Shown here in pieces: positions 53,498-64,000 of a stretch of DNA of 64,000 nt; the stretch's first letter is position 1; every line of letters begins with the position of its first letter. The notes below the pieces were generated by a model, which worked only from the letters and a program-made list of their open reading frames with translations, did not search any database and was not told the DNA's origin. The DNA is taken from the NCBI RefSeq assembly GCF_910596095.1, contig NC_056548.1:10379151-10443150 (forward strand), in the 5' to 3' direction. The translations under genes were made by a program, and so were the position numbers. Origin of the DNA: Thunnus maccoyii (lineage: Eukaryota; Chordata; Actinopteri; Scombriformes; Scombridae).

Positions 53498-56400
53498 TAC
53501 TGTAATTATATTATGACTCTTGTGACCGACCATCTGGTGTATCTAAATCCACACTGACACTTTGAGTACAAAATATGTTCTTCCACATAAATCTTCTGTT
53601 ATATTTGAAGTAAATACGTCACATTTCTCAGATGCAATAGCTTTAGCAATATATTAACTTAGCTAAATGCTAACACGAGAACGGCAATATGCTCACAACG
53701 ACGCTGCCAACTTGCTGATGCAGGTTTATCATGGTCACCGTCTTATTTCAACATTTAATAATGAATATTTGGTCATAAAGTGCTGAACAAAAGCATTAGA
53801 AACATTACAGTTTGTGCACATAGAGCCACACAGTTAGCATAGTCCAGTTAATAGACCTTTAACCGTTGAATACTCAGCTCTAGTTATGGGCGAGTAATTG
53901 TGCGAGTACAGTTAAATGGCTGACTGGCCGCTGTCCATTAATTACATCGAGCAGCCTAAGAAAGATGTGTCTGTGCCAGTGATTGGATTTTAATCAGTCA
54001 GGTTCATGTCCACAAAAATCCTGGCAATAAGACAGCAGTTATATCTTCTTCTATGTCTCCCACTAAATAAAAAAACTGGCAACCTCAAAAGAACATCTTT
54101 TTCTGACAGCTATACTCATTTATTAAAGGTTTCATTTAATAAATTGGCTGAGGTCATATTTAGTATGCCTGTAAAAAAAATCAGTGAAAAGCTGTTAGCT
54201 GCTATACAAATATAATGAAGGGAGAGGCACTCACAAGAATGGCTTAGCAGTAAACTGACATATGATGCACATCTATAATTAAATATAATAGTATAGTGCC
54301 TGCAATCACAAACCACTGGAGGGAAAACTAGTGAATGTGAGGATCTCCTCTCTTCCACAAAAACACTCTGGCGGGTGGCCAGCATCCAGTCAGTTTAACT
54401 CTAAATAAACTACTCAGTTTTAACATTCAGAGGCTGTAGGGCCGACGAGGGCCGTGCAATGGTATGATTAGTAAAACATGCCAACTTTAAATATTTCAGT
54501 CATCCCAGAAGTTTTTTTTTTACTCTTCATACACGGCACCGGCTATGTTTTTGCTAAAAGTGCATCTGCCAGGAGCCCTGCTGAATCAGATAGGGTAGTG
54601 CTTATTCTACAGGCTGGTATCTTATTGCAACAGACTGGCTGTTTCACAGTTCAGATCTGCAAAATACATCAGACGAGAGGGGGGAAAAAGAAAATATCAT
54701 AAAGAGGGATAGGTAGTGATGGAAAAGTGTGAACATCTTTCAGTTGTGTGCAGCATTATATTTTCACAAACCACTTTTTTTTTATTACTTAAAAAGGTCA
54801 GTATTCACTTTTGAGATACTGCTATTCACTCGTTTAGAAAGTCGGGCAGTAAACACATCCTGCTATTGTGAATAACTATGTTGAGATAACACTGTAAAAA
54901 CACCGTTAAAGCCTTTACAGTATGTGGTTCACAGCCAAAACCACTTCACCAACAGCCTGACTTGACAGGATTTATCTGTTTATGTGCAGAAAAGGTGCAG
55001 CGGTATACAGGAAACGTCTTAATCATACCACACAGTATGACAAGAAACATTAGAGAACTGAGTATTATTTTTCCATGATGATGAATATATAAACTACCTT
55101 AACACAAATCCTGGTAGGTGCAAGACAGACGTGACCTTTGTGGTGCACAAATTCAAACCCCAGAGTGACATCAGACAATGCTCGAAATGAATCAAACGAC
55201 TGAATAGAAACCTTGGTGTAATAATGGTGTTAGACTTACACCAAATGACTGATTTAAGTCATGTATGAAATTGGCGACGCTTTGTCAAACGTGTCACTTT
55301 GATTAATGACATTTCAGCAGTGTCTGTCACTCAAAAATGTGTTTTTCCTTCTTCTTGCATGATATGTGACATCACAACTAGTTTAGAAGCCAAATTCTGG
55401 TCCGATGTTCAACTTCTATAAGTGTGATGTGTAAAACTTAAAGCCTCACGTACACTGAGAACGGACGTCTCGTTACCTCGTGAGGCGGATTCGCGAGATC
55501 ACGACGTTACGTGAGAATCCGTCTCGTCAAGCTTCAAGTTAAAGTAAGACAGTGATGGACAGATGGTTCATCCAATCACCTGCCAAGTATTTTATTTATT
55601 TATTTATTTTTTAAAAAGTGCCTGCTCTTTTTCCAAACAGTTTCCAAGGACGACTTCTCAGATGGTTCTGTGTAACAAACCATCTGTCGCGTCAAGTTAG
55701 ACATCTTGTGTCCAGCAGTTAAAACTTCTGAAAGGAAACAAATTTACATATTCACGAGGGAGAAAGAGTAGATGTAATTTTAAGAATTTTAACAAGATAA
55801 TTGGATCTCTTTTGTGTAAAACCAGACACATATCAGACACAAATTATTATTCAAAGTAGAGTACTTTATATACATCTTAAAAACGGGTGTGGAGGGGGTC
55901 TTAAAAAGTTGCTCAGAATTTGTTCTGGTGGTATTTTTAATTAAGAAAGTGGACAAATTAAGTTTGAGTGTCTGTTGAGTCTCTCTCTCTCTTTCATGCT
56001 CGCCCACAGCTGTGCGCTTTCTTTCTCACTCTTTGTTTCTCTAGATATATTTGAAACTAAAGTCACTAATTTCATGCAGGTTGCAAAATGCTTCTTTATG
56101 TGTGACGTGAGGAGATGAAGTAAAGAGAAGCTTAAACATAAAGGTTTTTTAACAAGCATATGCACTTGTAAACAAACAATAAATGTGCTATATGATGGCT
56201 TTAACCCCAGTGTGCACGTTGTTACTGTGTCAATCGACACTTCAGTAACTGGGTTACAGTTTGCTTTCCATAAGCTGATTTCTTACTTCATGTGAATGAG
56301 AAATCTGGTGTCTGTATAGGGGATTACATCATTTCCCCAGCTAGATTTCTTCTGGAGAATGCCAGTTTCTTGGCCATGTATACGCGTAACCAGGTTTCTA

Positions 56401-57172
56401 AGAGTTTTTTTTTTTTTTTTTAAAGTGTGTGTGTGCAGCAGGACAAAGACTTCAGACAGAGAAAGCATCAGAGCAAGTGACTAAAAGCAGAGATAATTAC
56501 GCATAGCAATGTCTTCTCATATTTAAAACAATTATATCAAAGGTCTGACTAAACACAACTAACACAACTTAGCCTGTTGAGACCCAAACGTGTCAAACAT
56601 TTGACTATTTGTTAAATTAAGACACTTTCACATTGTCAGGAAGAGCTGTATTCTTGTCTTTTTGTCTGCTTGTCCTCTCACTGCACCATCAGTCTACTCC
56701 AGCACATATATACAGTACACACACACACCAAAAAAAGTCAAGACAGTAGTGTCTTCCATCACTAATACAGTGAAAATAAGATAAGAAGGCTGGGGGAAGG
56801 GGAGAAATCTGATTATTGACCTTTCTGCATGTATTACAGAAACCAGGTTACTGCTGTGCATGTGAACGTGTTCTCTGATCACCTGAATAACCTGTTCTCT
56901 TGAATAAATGTAAACACACAGACTGTATAAACCGCATTTGAGAAACGCCTTCAGACAGTCTGTATCGGCATTAGAGAGCAGACTGAGGCAGCCGGGGGAA
57001 TAAATATCAAGACAGATGCAAACAAAACAGACAGACACACCAAAAAAAAAAAAAAAACCCCAAATAGGAACAGAAACAGAAAACTTCACATGCTGCACCA
57101 ATAAGCAACTAAAAACAGGAAGTTTGGACGTCCTTGTGACTCAGCAGTCCAAAAACATGCATCACATACAAG
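53498..57172. other. Non-coding DNA, part 5
   Basis: No gene or bounded repeat recognised over about 3.7 kb. A CpG-rich inverted repeat stands out at 55459-55530. Poly(T) at about 56405-56421 and poly(A) at about 57042-57057. Confidence 0.5.
55459..55530. repeat. Small CpG-rich inverted repeat
   Basis: TCGTGAGGCGGATTC and GAATCCGTCTCGTCA form an imperfect stem around CpG-containing spacer sequence (GCGAGATCACGACGTTACGT). It is the densest CpG cluster in an otherwise AT-rich stretch. Confidence 0.5.
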
Positions 57173-58590
57173 TAGGGATGCAACAATTATAGATTTTAAT
57201 CTGTATGATTATTATGATTACGACTACAGTCTGACGGGGAAAAAAAATATCACGGTTTCACAATTATTATGCATTAATTTATTTCACAATACTAGGAATG
57301 GATAAACAAACATGAGGTTGTTTGTTTTAAAGAGGGAGGATCAGACACACTTTGCCAAGGATTCTGCAACAGTGGGTTGAAGTGCAGCAGTATCAGAGGT
57401 AGTCTCAGGCTAACAGTGAATAAGAAAAATGAAAATAAATAATCCATGCCAAGATGAAATTCGACTGGACTCTGCAGTCTTTAGTTGATTTCTAATATTT
57501 AAAAGATACTATTATTATTATTATTATTAATATAAGATGAACTTTATTGATCCACAAGGGGAAATATTACTAATGTAGGTAATAAACTGAGTTTTTACAC
57601 ATCAATTGCCTATTTTTTAATTCATTTTTAATAACATATGTCCCGAGAAAATCCTGTCTATTATTGTTTTTTTGTTGCAGTCCTAGTAAAAATGAAAGAA
57701 ACTGAGAACATCTGTCTTCTTCAAGGGTTATTAATCGCTGAAATGCAATTCATTAGATCCCACGTATAGTGCTGCAAAGTCTACAAAATCCTAGTGTTAA
57801 GTTGGTCTCTTACATCATATCATACCTAGTGTTTAGTCGACACAGATGGGAGGAAGCGACAGGATGTAAAACGTTGCACTGAAGCCCTTGAGAGGATAAC
57901 ATGCTGTTTTGGTGAGCGTTCATTTATAAACAGTGAAATGCTCCTTTTCCTGCTTTTGCTGCCGTTGGTTTACTCTGCACTGACTCACTGCTACTGTGTT
58001 GATTGTGAGTGACACTTATATATTTAATTCCCTACCAACTTTCATTAAGTAACTTGCCACTTCAGTCATGTTGTTTTTAGTGTATTACCGTCACTTGAGT
58101 TTGTATAGCTGGATGGTGATCTCAAAAGATGTGGCATTAAGTTTAATCCTTTAGCATCGACTTTTCTTCTTAAAGTTTTACAAATTACACATCCGTCTTC
58201 TTCAACAACCCCCTGGCTGCTCTTTATGTATCCGAAATACTCCCACGCTCATTATTTAAGGTGTTTTGGAGGATACAACGTTTCAATTTTGGGTCCCTCG
58301 GCCATTACCAGAACACTTCTCATCTCCTTTAGCTAAAGTAGCCTCCGTAAACATAAATAAGGGGATTTTCTCTTGTGAGCGTGTGTGTAACTTTATGTAC
58401 CTGAACTTGTTGCAGCACGGCGTTTTAAGCTGGTGCACCAGCTTTGTTTCCGCCTGTAGTCTGTCTTTTTTTTTGACACAATTGTTCATAGCAAAATAAC
58501 AGACCATTATGTCCCCTTTTTGAGAGTGACAACAGAGACGCTCGTTGTAGCCGAGCGTTTTAAAGCGCGGTTAATATCGCTGCATCCCTA
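57173..58590. mobile_element. hAT-like element, 1.4 kb, with 8-bp target duplication
   Basis: Termini TAGGGATGCAAC (left) and the reverse complement of TAGGGATGCAGC (right). The flanks are CATACAAG (57165-57172) and CATACGAG (58591-58598), an 8-bp duplication with one mismatch, which is the hAT target-site length. The interior holds no intact transposase; the longest frame is 77 aa (58266-58499) without a recognised domain. A TTTATTGATCCACAAGGGGA motif inside (about 57543-57564) belongs to another common fish repeat. Confidence 0.8.
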
Positions 58591-59362
58591 CATACGAGCG
58601 ATGCCTTCACTTGATTTGCACTTCTTAACCTGTGCTGCATAACATCTCCTGTCCTCTCTCTCTCTCACACACAGGAGCTCTTTGTGGTAACACTGTGTGG
58701 CATTTTTTAAAAAGAAATGAAGTCTTATCAAGGCACAGAAAGAGTAGAGTAGAGCAGAGCGGCCCTCCAGTTCAGGTCCCGATGATGCATTCAATCTAAC
58801 ACCTGCCAGCTCGAATTAAAATGGAAATAAAGTGATGTAAGCGGCAGCGCAACCAAAGATGAAAAATAATTTAAATGAATGTCCTTCACTTCTGCCCGAT
58901 TCAGACACGCCTAGTTAAAATTGATAAAAGGCAGAAATGGTGACGGGTGAATAATTATATTCGCTATTGCTTAATCTTCCATGCAGCTCAAAAAAAAAAA
59001 AAAAGTGTTCAATAGCGCTTCAGTAAATTGGAGTCTCCACGTTTAAGACAGTATACTCTGCAAAAATACATCATCCTGCTGTCCCCGATTCATTTTCTCT
59101 CCTCATTGCTGGTGGATATGTAACACTGAATTTGTTAATGGCTAGAAAGGAAGTGGAGGATGTGTCATTACTGATCCTGAGGTGTTTAAGCAACTGAGAG
59201 GGGGAAAAAAAATAACGATGTACATGTTTGTTTGACCGCTAATAAACTTGTGGAGATATTTTTGGACCCACCCTAAGAAGACTTTAGGGAAAAAATGTTT
59301 CTGAAAGGGTACGATCCTTTTTAAAGTAGTATTTGTTTACTCTGGACTGTGTGAGGACTAGA

Positions 59363-59522
59363 ATCTAAGCGATCAGTTGATAAATAGAAAATCACGTGGC
59401 AATTATTCTGATAACTGAACCCATTTTTGGAGCAGAAATGCAAAAAAAACTCACTGGTTCCAACTTCTTCAATGTGAATGTTTTCAGATTTTTGTTTGTT
59501 TGTTTTATGATAGTAAATTGTT
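59363..59522 (+). mobile_element. hAT-like MITE, partial copy
   Basis: Contains ATCAGTTGATAAATAGAAAA, TTATTCTGATAACTGAACCC and TTTATGATAGTAAATTG in the family order. The 3' half is missing. Confidence 0.45.
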
Positions 59523-60567
59523 GCTCATTATAGCTATCAGTTAAACTGCAATTTGACCATCATCATCATCATCATCATGTTCGTTTGATCTCACATCACA
59601 AGTTGAAGTGTGAGAAAATGTTTCCGACCTGATTATTCTTTTTTTCCTTCTAACGAGTGTGAGATTTACATTTATATGTCCGAAGCAACATACAAATGAG
59701 GTACAATCCAAGCTAGAGTAGATCAAGGAGAAGCTTTCTAGAAAAGTGCCTCAGCGGTCGGATGCACCTGACAAGTGCCACGAGGCTTTCAGGTGCATGA
59801 AGTAATATATAAGTGCCTCGCCGAAGTTTTTCCTTTTTGAGAGAGAGAGAGGGCAAGAGAAGGACTGGGACTTCTGATATAATTTGAAACAAATAGCAGC
59901 AATGTCAAAAAAAAACAAAACACTACAACAAAGAAAGAGTCTTTAAATATCAGCAAGCTCTCAAACCTATCCGGACTGAAACCCAACCAGAGCCTGACTA
60001 GTGCGCTTGAACCACAATCGGTCCCTCTGGGGCCGTAGCTACGAGCTGAGCCACCAAGACAATAATTGCACTTTATCATGCTGCCAGCCTCCATACATAT
60101 CGAGACCAAAGAGCTATGGCCTTATATGTAATGTGGAACAGCCTTGAGGCCAACTGTGGCCGTCTGGTTTAACCAGATTATGATTATGTCACACGGGAGA
60201 TTACCCATCCAACACAGAAAGTCTCAGTCATGTTCCTGCACACACACACACACATTCACGCACAGGCACACGCGCACACACACACACACACGCATGCACA
60301 GCCATCTGTTACTGCCACAAACTACTGTACGCTTGTTCGCTGCAGCGCACAAAGCCTGATCTTAGCAAAGAGAGGAGAGGAGGGGAGTGGAAGGATGCTG
60401 TGTGAACTACACTAACTGATAAGATCTCTGCTGAAAAATAGATTTTTTTCCCCCCAATCTCTTGAGAGCCACCTCTGTGAATAAAGGATAAATAGTTCAT
60501 GGAAGAAAAAAAAAGGGCAAGGCTATTGAACGGTAAAAAAAAAATAAGACAAGGCAATGTTTCTCCC

Positions 60568-60570
<3 letters not shown>

Positions 60571-60649
<79 letters not shown>
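60571..60649. repeat. (GT)n microsatellite, about 39 units
   Basis: Longest dinucleotide run in the window, uninterrupted. Long GT tracts can adopt Z-DNA; that is general knowledge, not shown here. Confidence 0.97.
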
Positions 60650-60650
<1 letters not shown>

Positions 60651-60708
60651 AATGGCTGCCTGCTTGGCTGCAGCTGACGCAAAATGGAGCCCCGAGAATG
60701 AGGAAAGG

Positions 60709-60779
60709 TTGGGGGGGGGGGGGGGGGGGGGTTGAGGGGGCAAATTTGGGGGGGAGGGTGGGGGGGTGGGGGGGGGTGG
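60709..60779. repeat. G-rich tract with potential quadruplex
   Basis: Several runs of five or more G, the longest about 21, separated by short T/A-containing spacers. Such strings meet the G-quadruplex pattern. In the stag1 direction it is a C-rich strand. Confidence 0.9.
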
Positions 60780-61142
60780 TGGTGACAGCAGCTCACAGGG
60801 GGAGAGCAGCAGGGGAGGGAGTGTGGAATAGAAAAAGAAAAGAGACTCATTTGTTCTTCTCTCATCTGTCTGGGCTCCGTCTCTCACCTTGGCCCAGATT
60901 TTCAGTCTGCCTCAGATTCACTTGTAATAAAGGGGGGAAGAGAGAGCGAAGACGGGGCAGGACACACACACACACACACACTCTCATAAACACACACACA
61001 CACACACACACTGACACACTCGCCTTGCGGAGGCCATTATTTCTCACACCCATTATTACCTCCTAATGATCTAGCGGCACGTTGAAGATTTCACAGTAGC
61101 GGAAGAAGCCTGCTAATCTGAGCTGGCAGTTGTCAAAGCAAA

Positions 61143-61173
<31 letters not shown>

Positions 61174-61587
61174 GAAAGAGAAAAAATACTGTTATGTAGC
61201 AATAATGTACGGGCCCAACTATGAGCTGTGGGTGAGGGAATCAGAAGAAGAGGCTGGTGAGCTTTGACTGAAGCAGATGGCCGATTTAAAACTCTGCTTC
61301 AAGGAGGTAGTGTATGCAAATCCCAGCCAGGTGTCTGACACAAACAGAAAAGACAAAGAAAAAGGAGAAAAAAAGAGATGCTGCATTCATAGTGAGTGGT
61401 ATATTCAGTAATGTTTTGAGAGGATCCTATCCTGCAGAGGGATGCACAAAAGGCTTTATCTACTAGGGGGCTAAATTACCATTTTAGACAACAAAGAGAT
61501 TGCTACAACAGAGCGGTGAGACAAATTTAATCAAGCAATTAGGCAAATTAAACGTGGATATCTCGATGGGACATCAAACTATCAGAT

Positions 61588-61858
61588 TAGAGCTGGAATG
61601 ATTGGTCAATTAGTTGATGGCTAACTATTCTGATGAATAATCATTTTACTAATTTTTAAGTGAAAATGCCAAATATTTTTCCTTTGTCATACATGATAGT
61701 AAACTGAATGTCTTTGGATTTTGGACTGTTGGTCGGACAAAACAAGACATCTGAATACTCCACCACTCCATCATACACAAAATGATTAAACCGTGAAAAA
61801 AAAAGGAAATCAGCAGACTAATTGATGATGAATATAATCGTTTGTTGCAGCGCTATAC
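61588..61858 (+). mobile_element. hAT-like MITE copy with both ends
   Basis: Starts TTAGAGCTGGAATGATTGGT, contains AAACTGAATGTCTTTGGATT and TGTTGGTCGGACAAAACAAG, and ends CGTTTGTTGCAGCGCTA. No clear target duplication. Confidence 0.7.
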
Positions 61859-64000
61859 CAATTAAAGGCCGAAGGTTTGTGAAAGTTACAAAGTCTTGGC
61901 ATTCATGACTTTCTGCCAAACAAATAGCTGTAAATGTGAAAAGCTTGTCATTACTTTTGACAATCTCACAACGCGACATAATAGCGATAGAGAATGACGA
62001 GATAATGGAAATAATTGCTACTGCACAGTCGGGGGAATCTCTCGTCTCCCTATTAAAACAGTTTTCCTCATAGGATCGTTGGCAGTTTGTGGTGGTTTCT
62101 CGGCCAGGCTGGGCTACGAGTGCAGAGCCAGAATAGGGGCAAACGCTCTGTTAATTCAATTCAATGAATTCCAAGTGGCGAATTAACATTCATTGCAGGG
62201 GACGTGCAGGTAAATTCTGACTGTTGAACACGGCTGTGAATCACAGGTGCTGCAAGTTACAATATGGTGCTATAATAATACAGAACATATTGTATAGTGG
62301 TTGTATGACAATCAGCTACACTGCATTACCCAACCTGCATAACTGATGACCTTATAAGCAGATCAGCTATGAGCAATGATGTGACCGATCCAGTTTCTTT
62401 GTCAATGATGTTATAAGACTCAGTGTTTCCACTTTTACGTTATATAAAACTATTTTAACGACTATCACAAAATGAGGTGTACAGATTTGTGGAATCAGAT
62501 CGGGAAAAAAAAGGCTGACGGAGCTAAAAGTTTCCACCTGTTGCTAGTTTTTGTATAAAGCTACCCTGATCTAAAAATGTCATTAGCTTAACAGAGCGTT
62601 TTAGTGTCTTTCAGCTCATGGTTTTGGTTTTTCAGCCCACAACTTCATCTGTGTTGTTTCCTATCACATCCCTGCATCCCTATCTGAAATGATCAAACAT
62701 TTTTTAATGAATTAGTCTTTCTGTATTTACTCTCCATTACAAATGATTCTCCATCTCACATTAGTGCCTTTACAACTTACAGTAAGTGTGTGATGCAGCG
62801 CAAAGACCCTCCGCCTCGATTTCGTACGTGCAAAAACATGCAGGCTACACGTACCATCAGTCCGATGTAAAAATCACCATAAACTGCCTGGAATATTAAG
62901 AGTTTTCCGCTTAAAATATTTGCAAATGTCCTTTCATTCCTTTCACATTATGGCTGGGTGCTGTTGGAGTCAGCCACTGTGAACAGTGTTCAAACAACGT
63001 TAGTTTTAAACCTCGAATACAACTGTCAACAGTTTGAGGGTTTTGTTTAATACAGTGTTTGACTGTGTGGTTTACAAGTGGATAATGCTGTTAAGATAAT
63101 ACGCAGCCAAGCAGGGAATAAGAAAGGAGGTTTACGGGGCAAAATAATCTGCTGGAGTCAGACACTGCGGCCAGAGAAGCCCCTTAATCCCCATCACACA
63201 GGACGAAACAGCAGATGGGGTCTGAGCAATACAAACACAAACTACTGTCGGTGAACAAAAAGCAAAAGCACCCCTGCATTTCTTATTAGGAAATCAAGCC
63301 TGTCACATCTCCACTTGTGGGAGATCTCAGTGGGATTCATCAAAAATTAATGGATAAAATTATTGTGTCCCAGCATCCAACTATCCAGCCATGAATCAAA
63401 TGCAGTTTCCTTAATATGTTCTAAAATACAATTCAAGACCTCGACTTTTTATCATCAATCTTGTTCGCGGAGACCGTTTTTGGAAGATATCGATTTCTTC
63501 TGTACACGGTAAAAACTTCTTCATGATGTTTGTTTCCATTGCCAATAAAAAATTTGGCAAATTTACAGTTTCCAGACCTGTCAGGAAATCTATCTAGTAG
63601 CTCGCTTTGCTGAAATTTCTGTCCGTTTTGTGACCACTTCATCTCCACTCTGTACAGCCGGAGAATTGACTTGGAACAGGCCAGTGAATCAATATTAAGT
63701 AAGAGCGTGCACAAATAGCACTGACCGCTGAGACACACACACACACACATACACACACTGCCAAAGCCGATGCTGAAGAGGTGGTATTTGCTGTTGTTTG
63801 AAGCTGGTAGTTAACCTTGCCCGTATAAATGACACCTAGAGGATTTGCGGGTCTGGTGTGGTGCCAAATTTAGATTAGGAGTCCGGTCTCTCCAAAGCTA
63901 GAGGCGAGAATATACATATTTCCCCAAACACCAACCCTTGGGGACTCAATAAGCATGGATGTCAATTGCCTTTGAAACTGGAGGCAACAAAGTGATCAAT
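61859..64000. other. Non-coding DNA to the window end
   Basis: No gene recognised. The stretch 61990-62240 is free of simple repeats and rich in TAATTA/AATTAA-type motifs. A short (CA)n tract lies at 63736-63757. The open frame at 63433-63756 (-) begins inside that CA tract and has no recognised domain. Confidence 0.5.

Larger units (their letters stand above)
58591..61587. other. Non-coding DNA, part 6
   Basis: No gene recognised. It contains a MITE fragment at 59363-59522, a teleost repeat fragment at about 59650-59720 (AAGCAACATACAAATGAGGT), CA-rich tracts at 60239-60290 and 60963-61011, a (GT)n tract at 60571-60649, a G-rich tract at 60709-60779 and poly(A) at 61140-61159. The stretch from 61015 to 61560 is simple-repeat-poor apart from that poly(A). 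Confidence 0.5.

Noticed and set aside
59700-59820. Possible small RNA gene with repeated GTGCCTC/GAGGC motifs
   Set aside because: Inverted motifs are short and the region adjoins a teleost repeat fragment; no RNA family recognised.
60309-60887. 192-aa open frame on the minus strand
   Set aside because: It is made of a translated CA repeat (His-Thr) and a C-rich tract (poly-Pro); an artefact of simple repeats.
60557-61066. 169-aa open frame on the plus strand
   Set aside because: Translated GT repeat (Val-Cys) and G tract (poly-Gly); no conserved protein content.
63433-63756. 107-aa open frame on the minus strand near the window end
   Set aside because: The start lies in a CA repeat and I recognise no domain. 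Composition is less repetitive than other false frames, so a profile search is worthwhile, but the evidence is too weak to call a gene.

Overview
This window looks like nuclear DNA of a teleost fish, probably a percomorph. It holds four spliced vertebrate genes with GT-AG introns. Dinucleotide microsatellites are dense, mostly (CA)n/(GT)n, with some (CT)n/(GA)n. Non-autonomous DNA-transposon copies of types common in spiny-rayed fishes are scattered through introns and intergenic DNA. There are no operons, CRISPR arrays or prokaryotic features. I placed exon boundaries by hand from splice sites, reading phase and remembered similarity to the human proteins; no alignment was run.

Layout from left to right: (1) tnfsf10 (TRAIL-type TNF ligand), + strand, six coding exons, 1161-6472, 294 aa. 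(2) msl2 (RING/CXC ubiquitin ligase of the MSL histone-acetylation complex), - strand, three coding exons, 13527-9580, 618 aa. (3) pccb (mitochondrial propionyl-CoA carboxylase beta subunit), + strand, 15 coding exons, 17072-22810, 557 aa. (4) stag1 (cohesin subunit SA1), - strand, 31 coding exons, 40924-26025, 1260 aa. All four coding sequences stay in phase from start to stop. tnfsf10/msl2 and pccb/stag1 are convergent pairs, while msl2/pccb are divergent. The order msl2(-) pccb(+) stag1(-) is the same as at human 3q22, so this is an old vertebrate linkage block. The four genes have no shared pathway.

From about 41.1 kb to 64 kb I see no protein-coding exon. The first coding exon of stag1 is preceded by a splice acceptor, so this 22.9 kb is best read as the long 5' intron of stag1 and/or upstream DNA. 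It contains microsatellites, repeat copies, a mariner transposase fossil, a 1.4 kb hAT-like element with a near-perfect 8-bp target duplication, and a palindromic RFX X-box near a CCAAT box.

No wholly new system was found. The items most worth checking are a third msl2 coding exon created by an intron inside the CXC zinc domain, a 35-T homopolymer forming the pccb exon 9 acceptor, a fold-back repeat in the tnfsf10 3' UTR, and the X-box/CCAAT module upstream of stag1.
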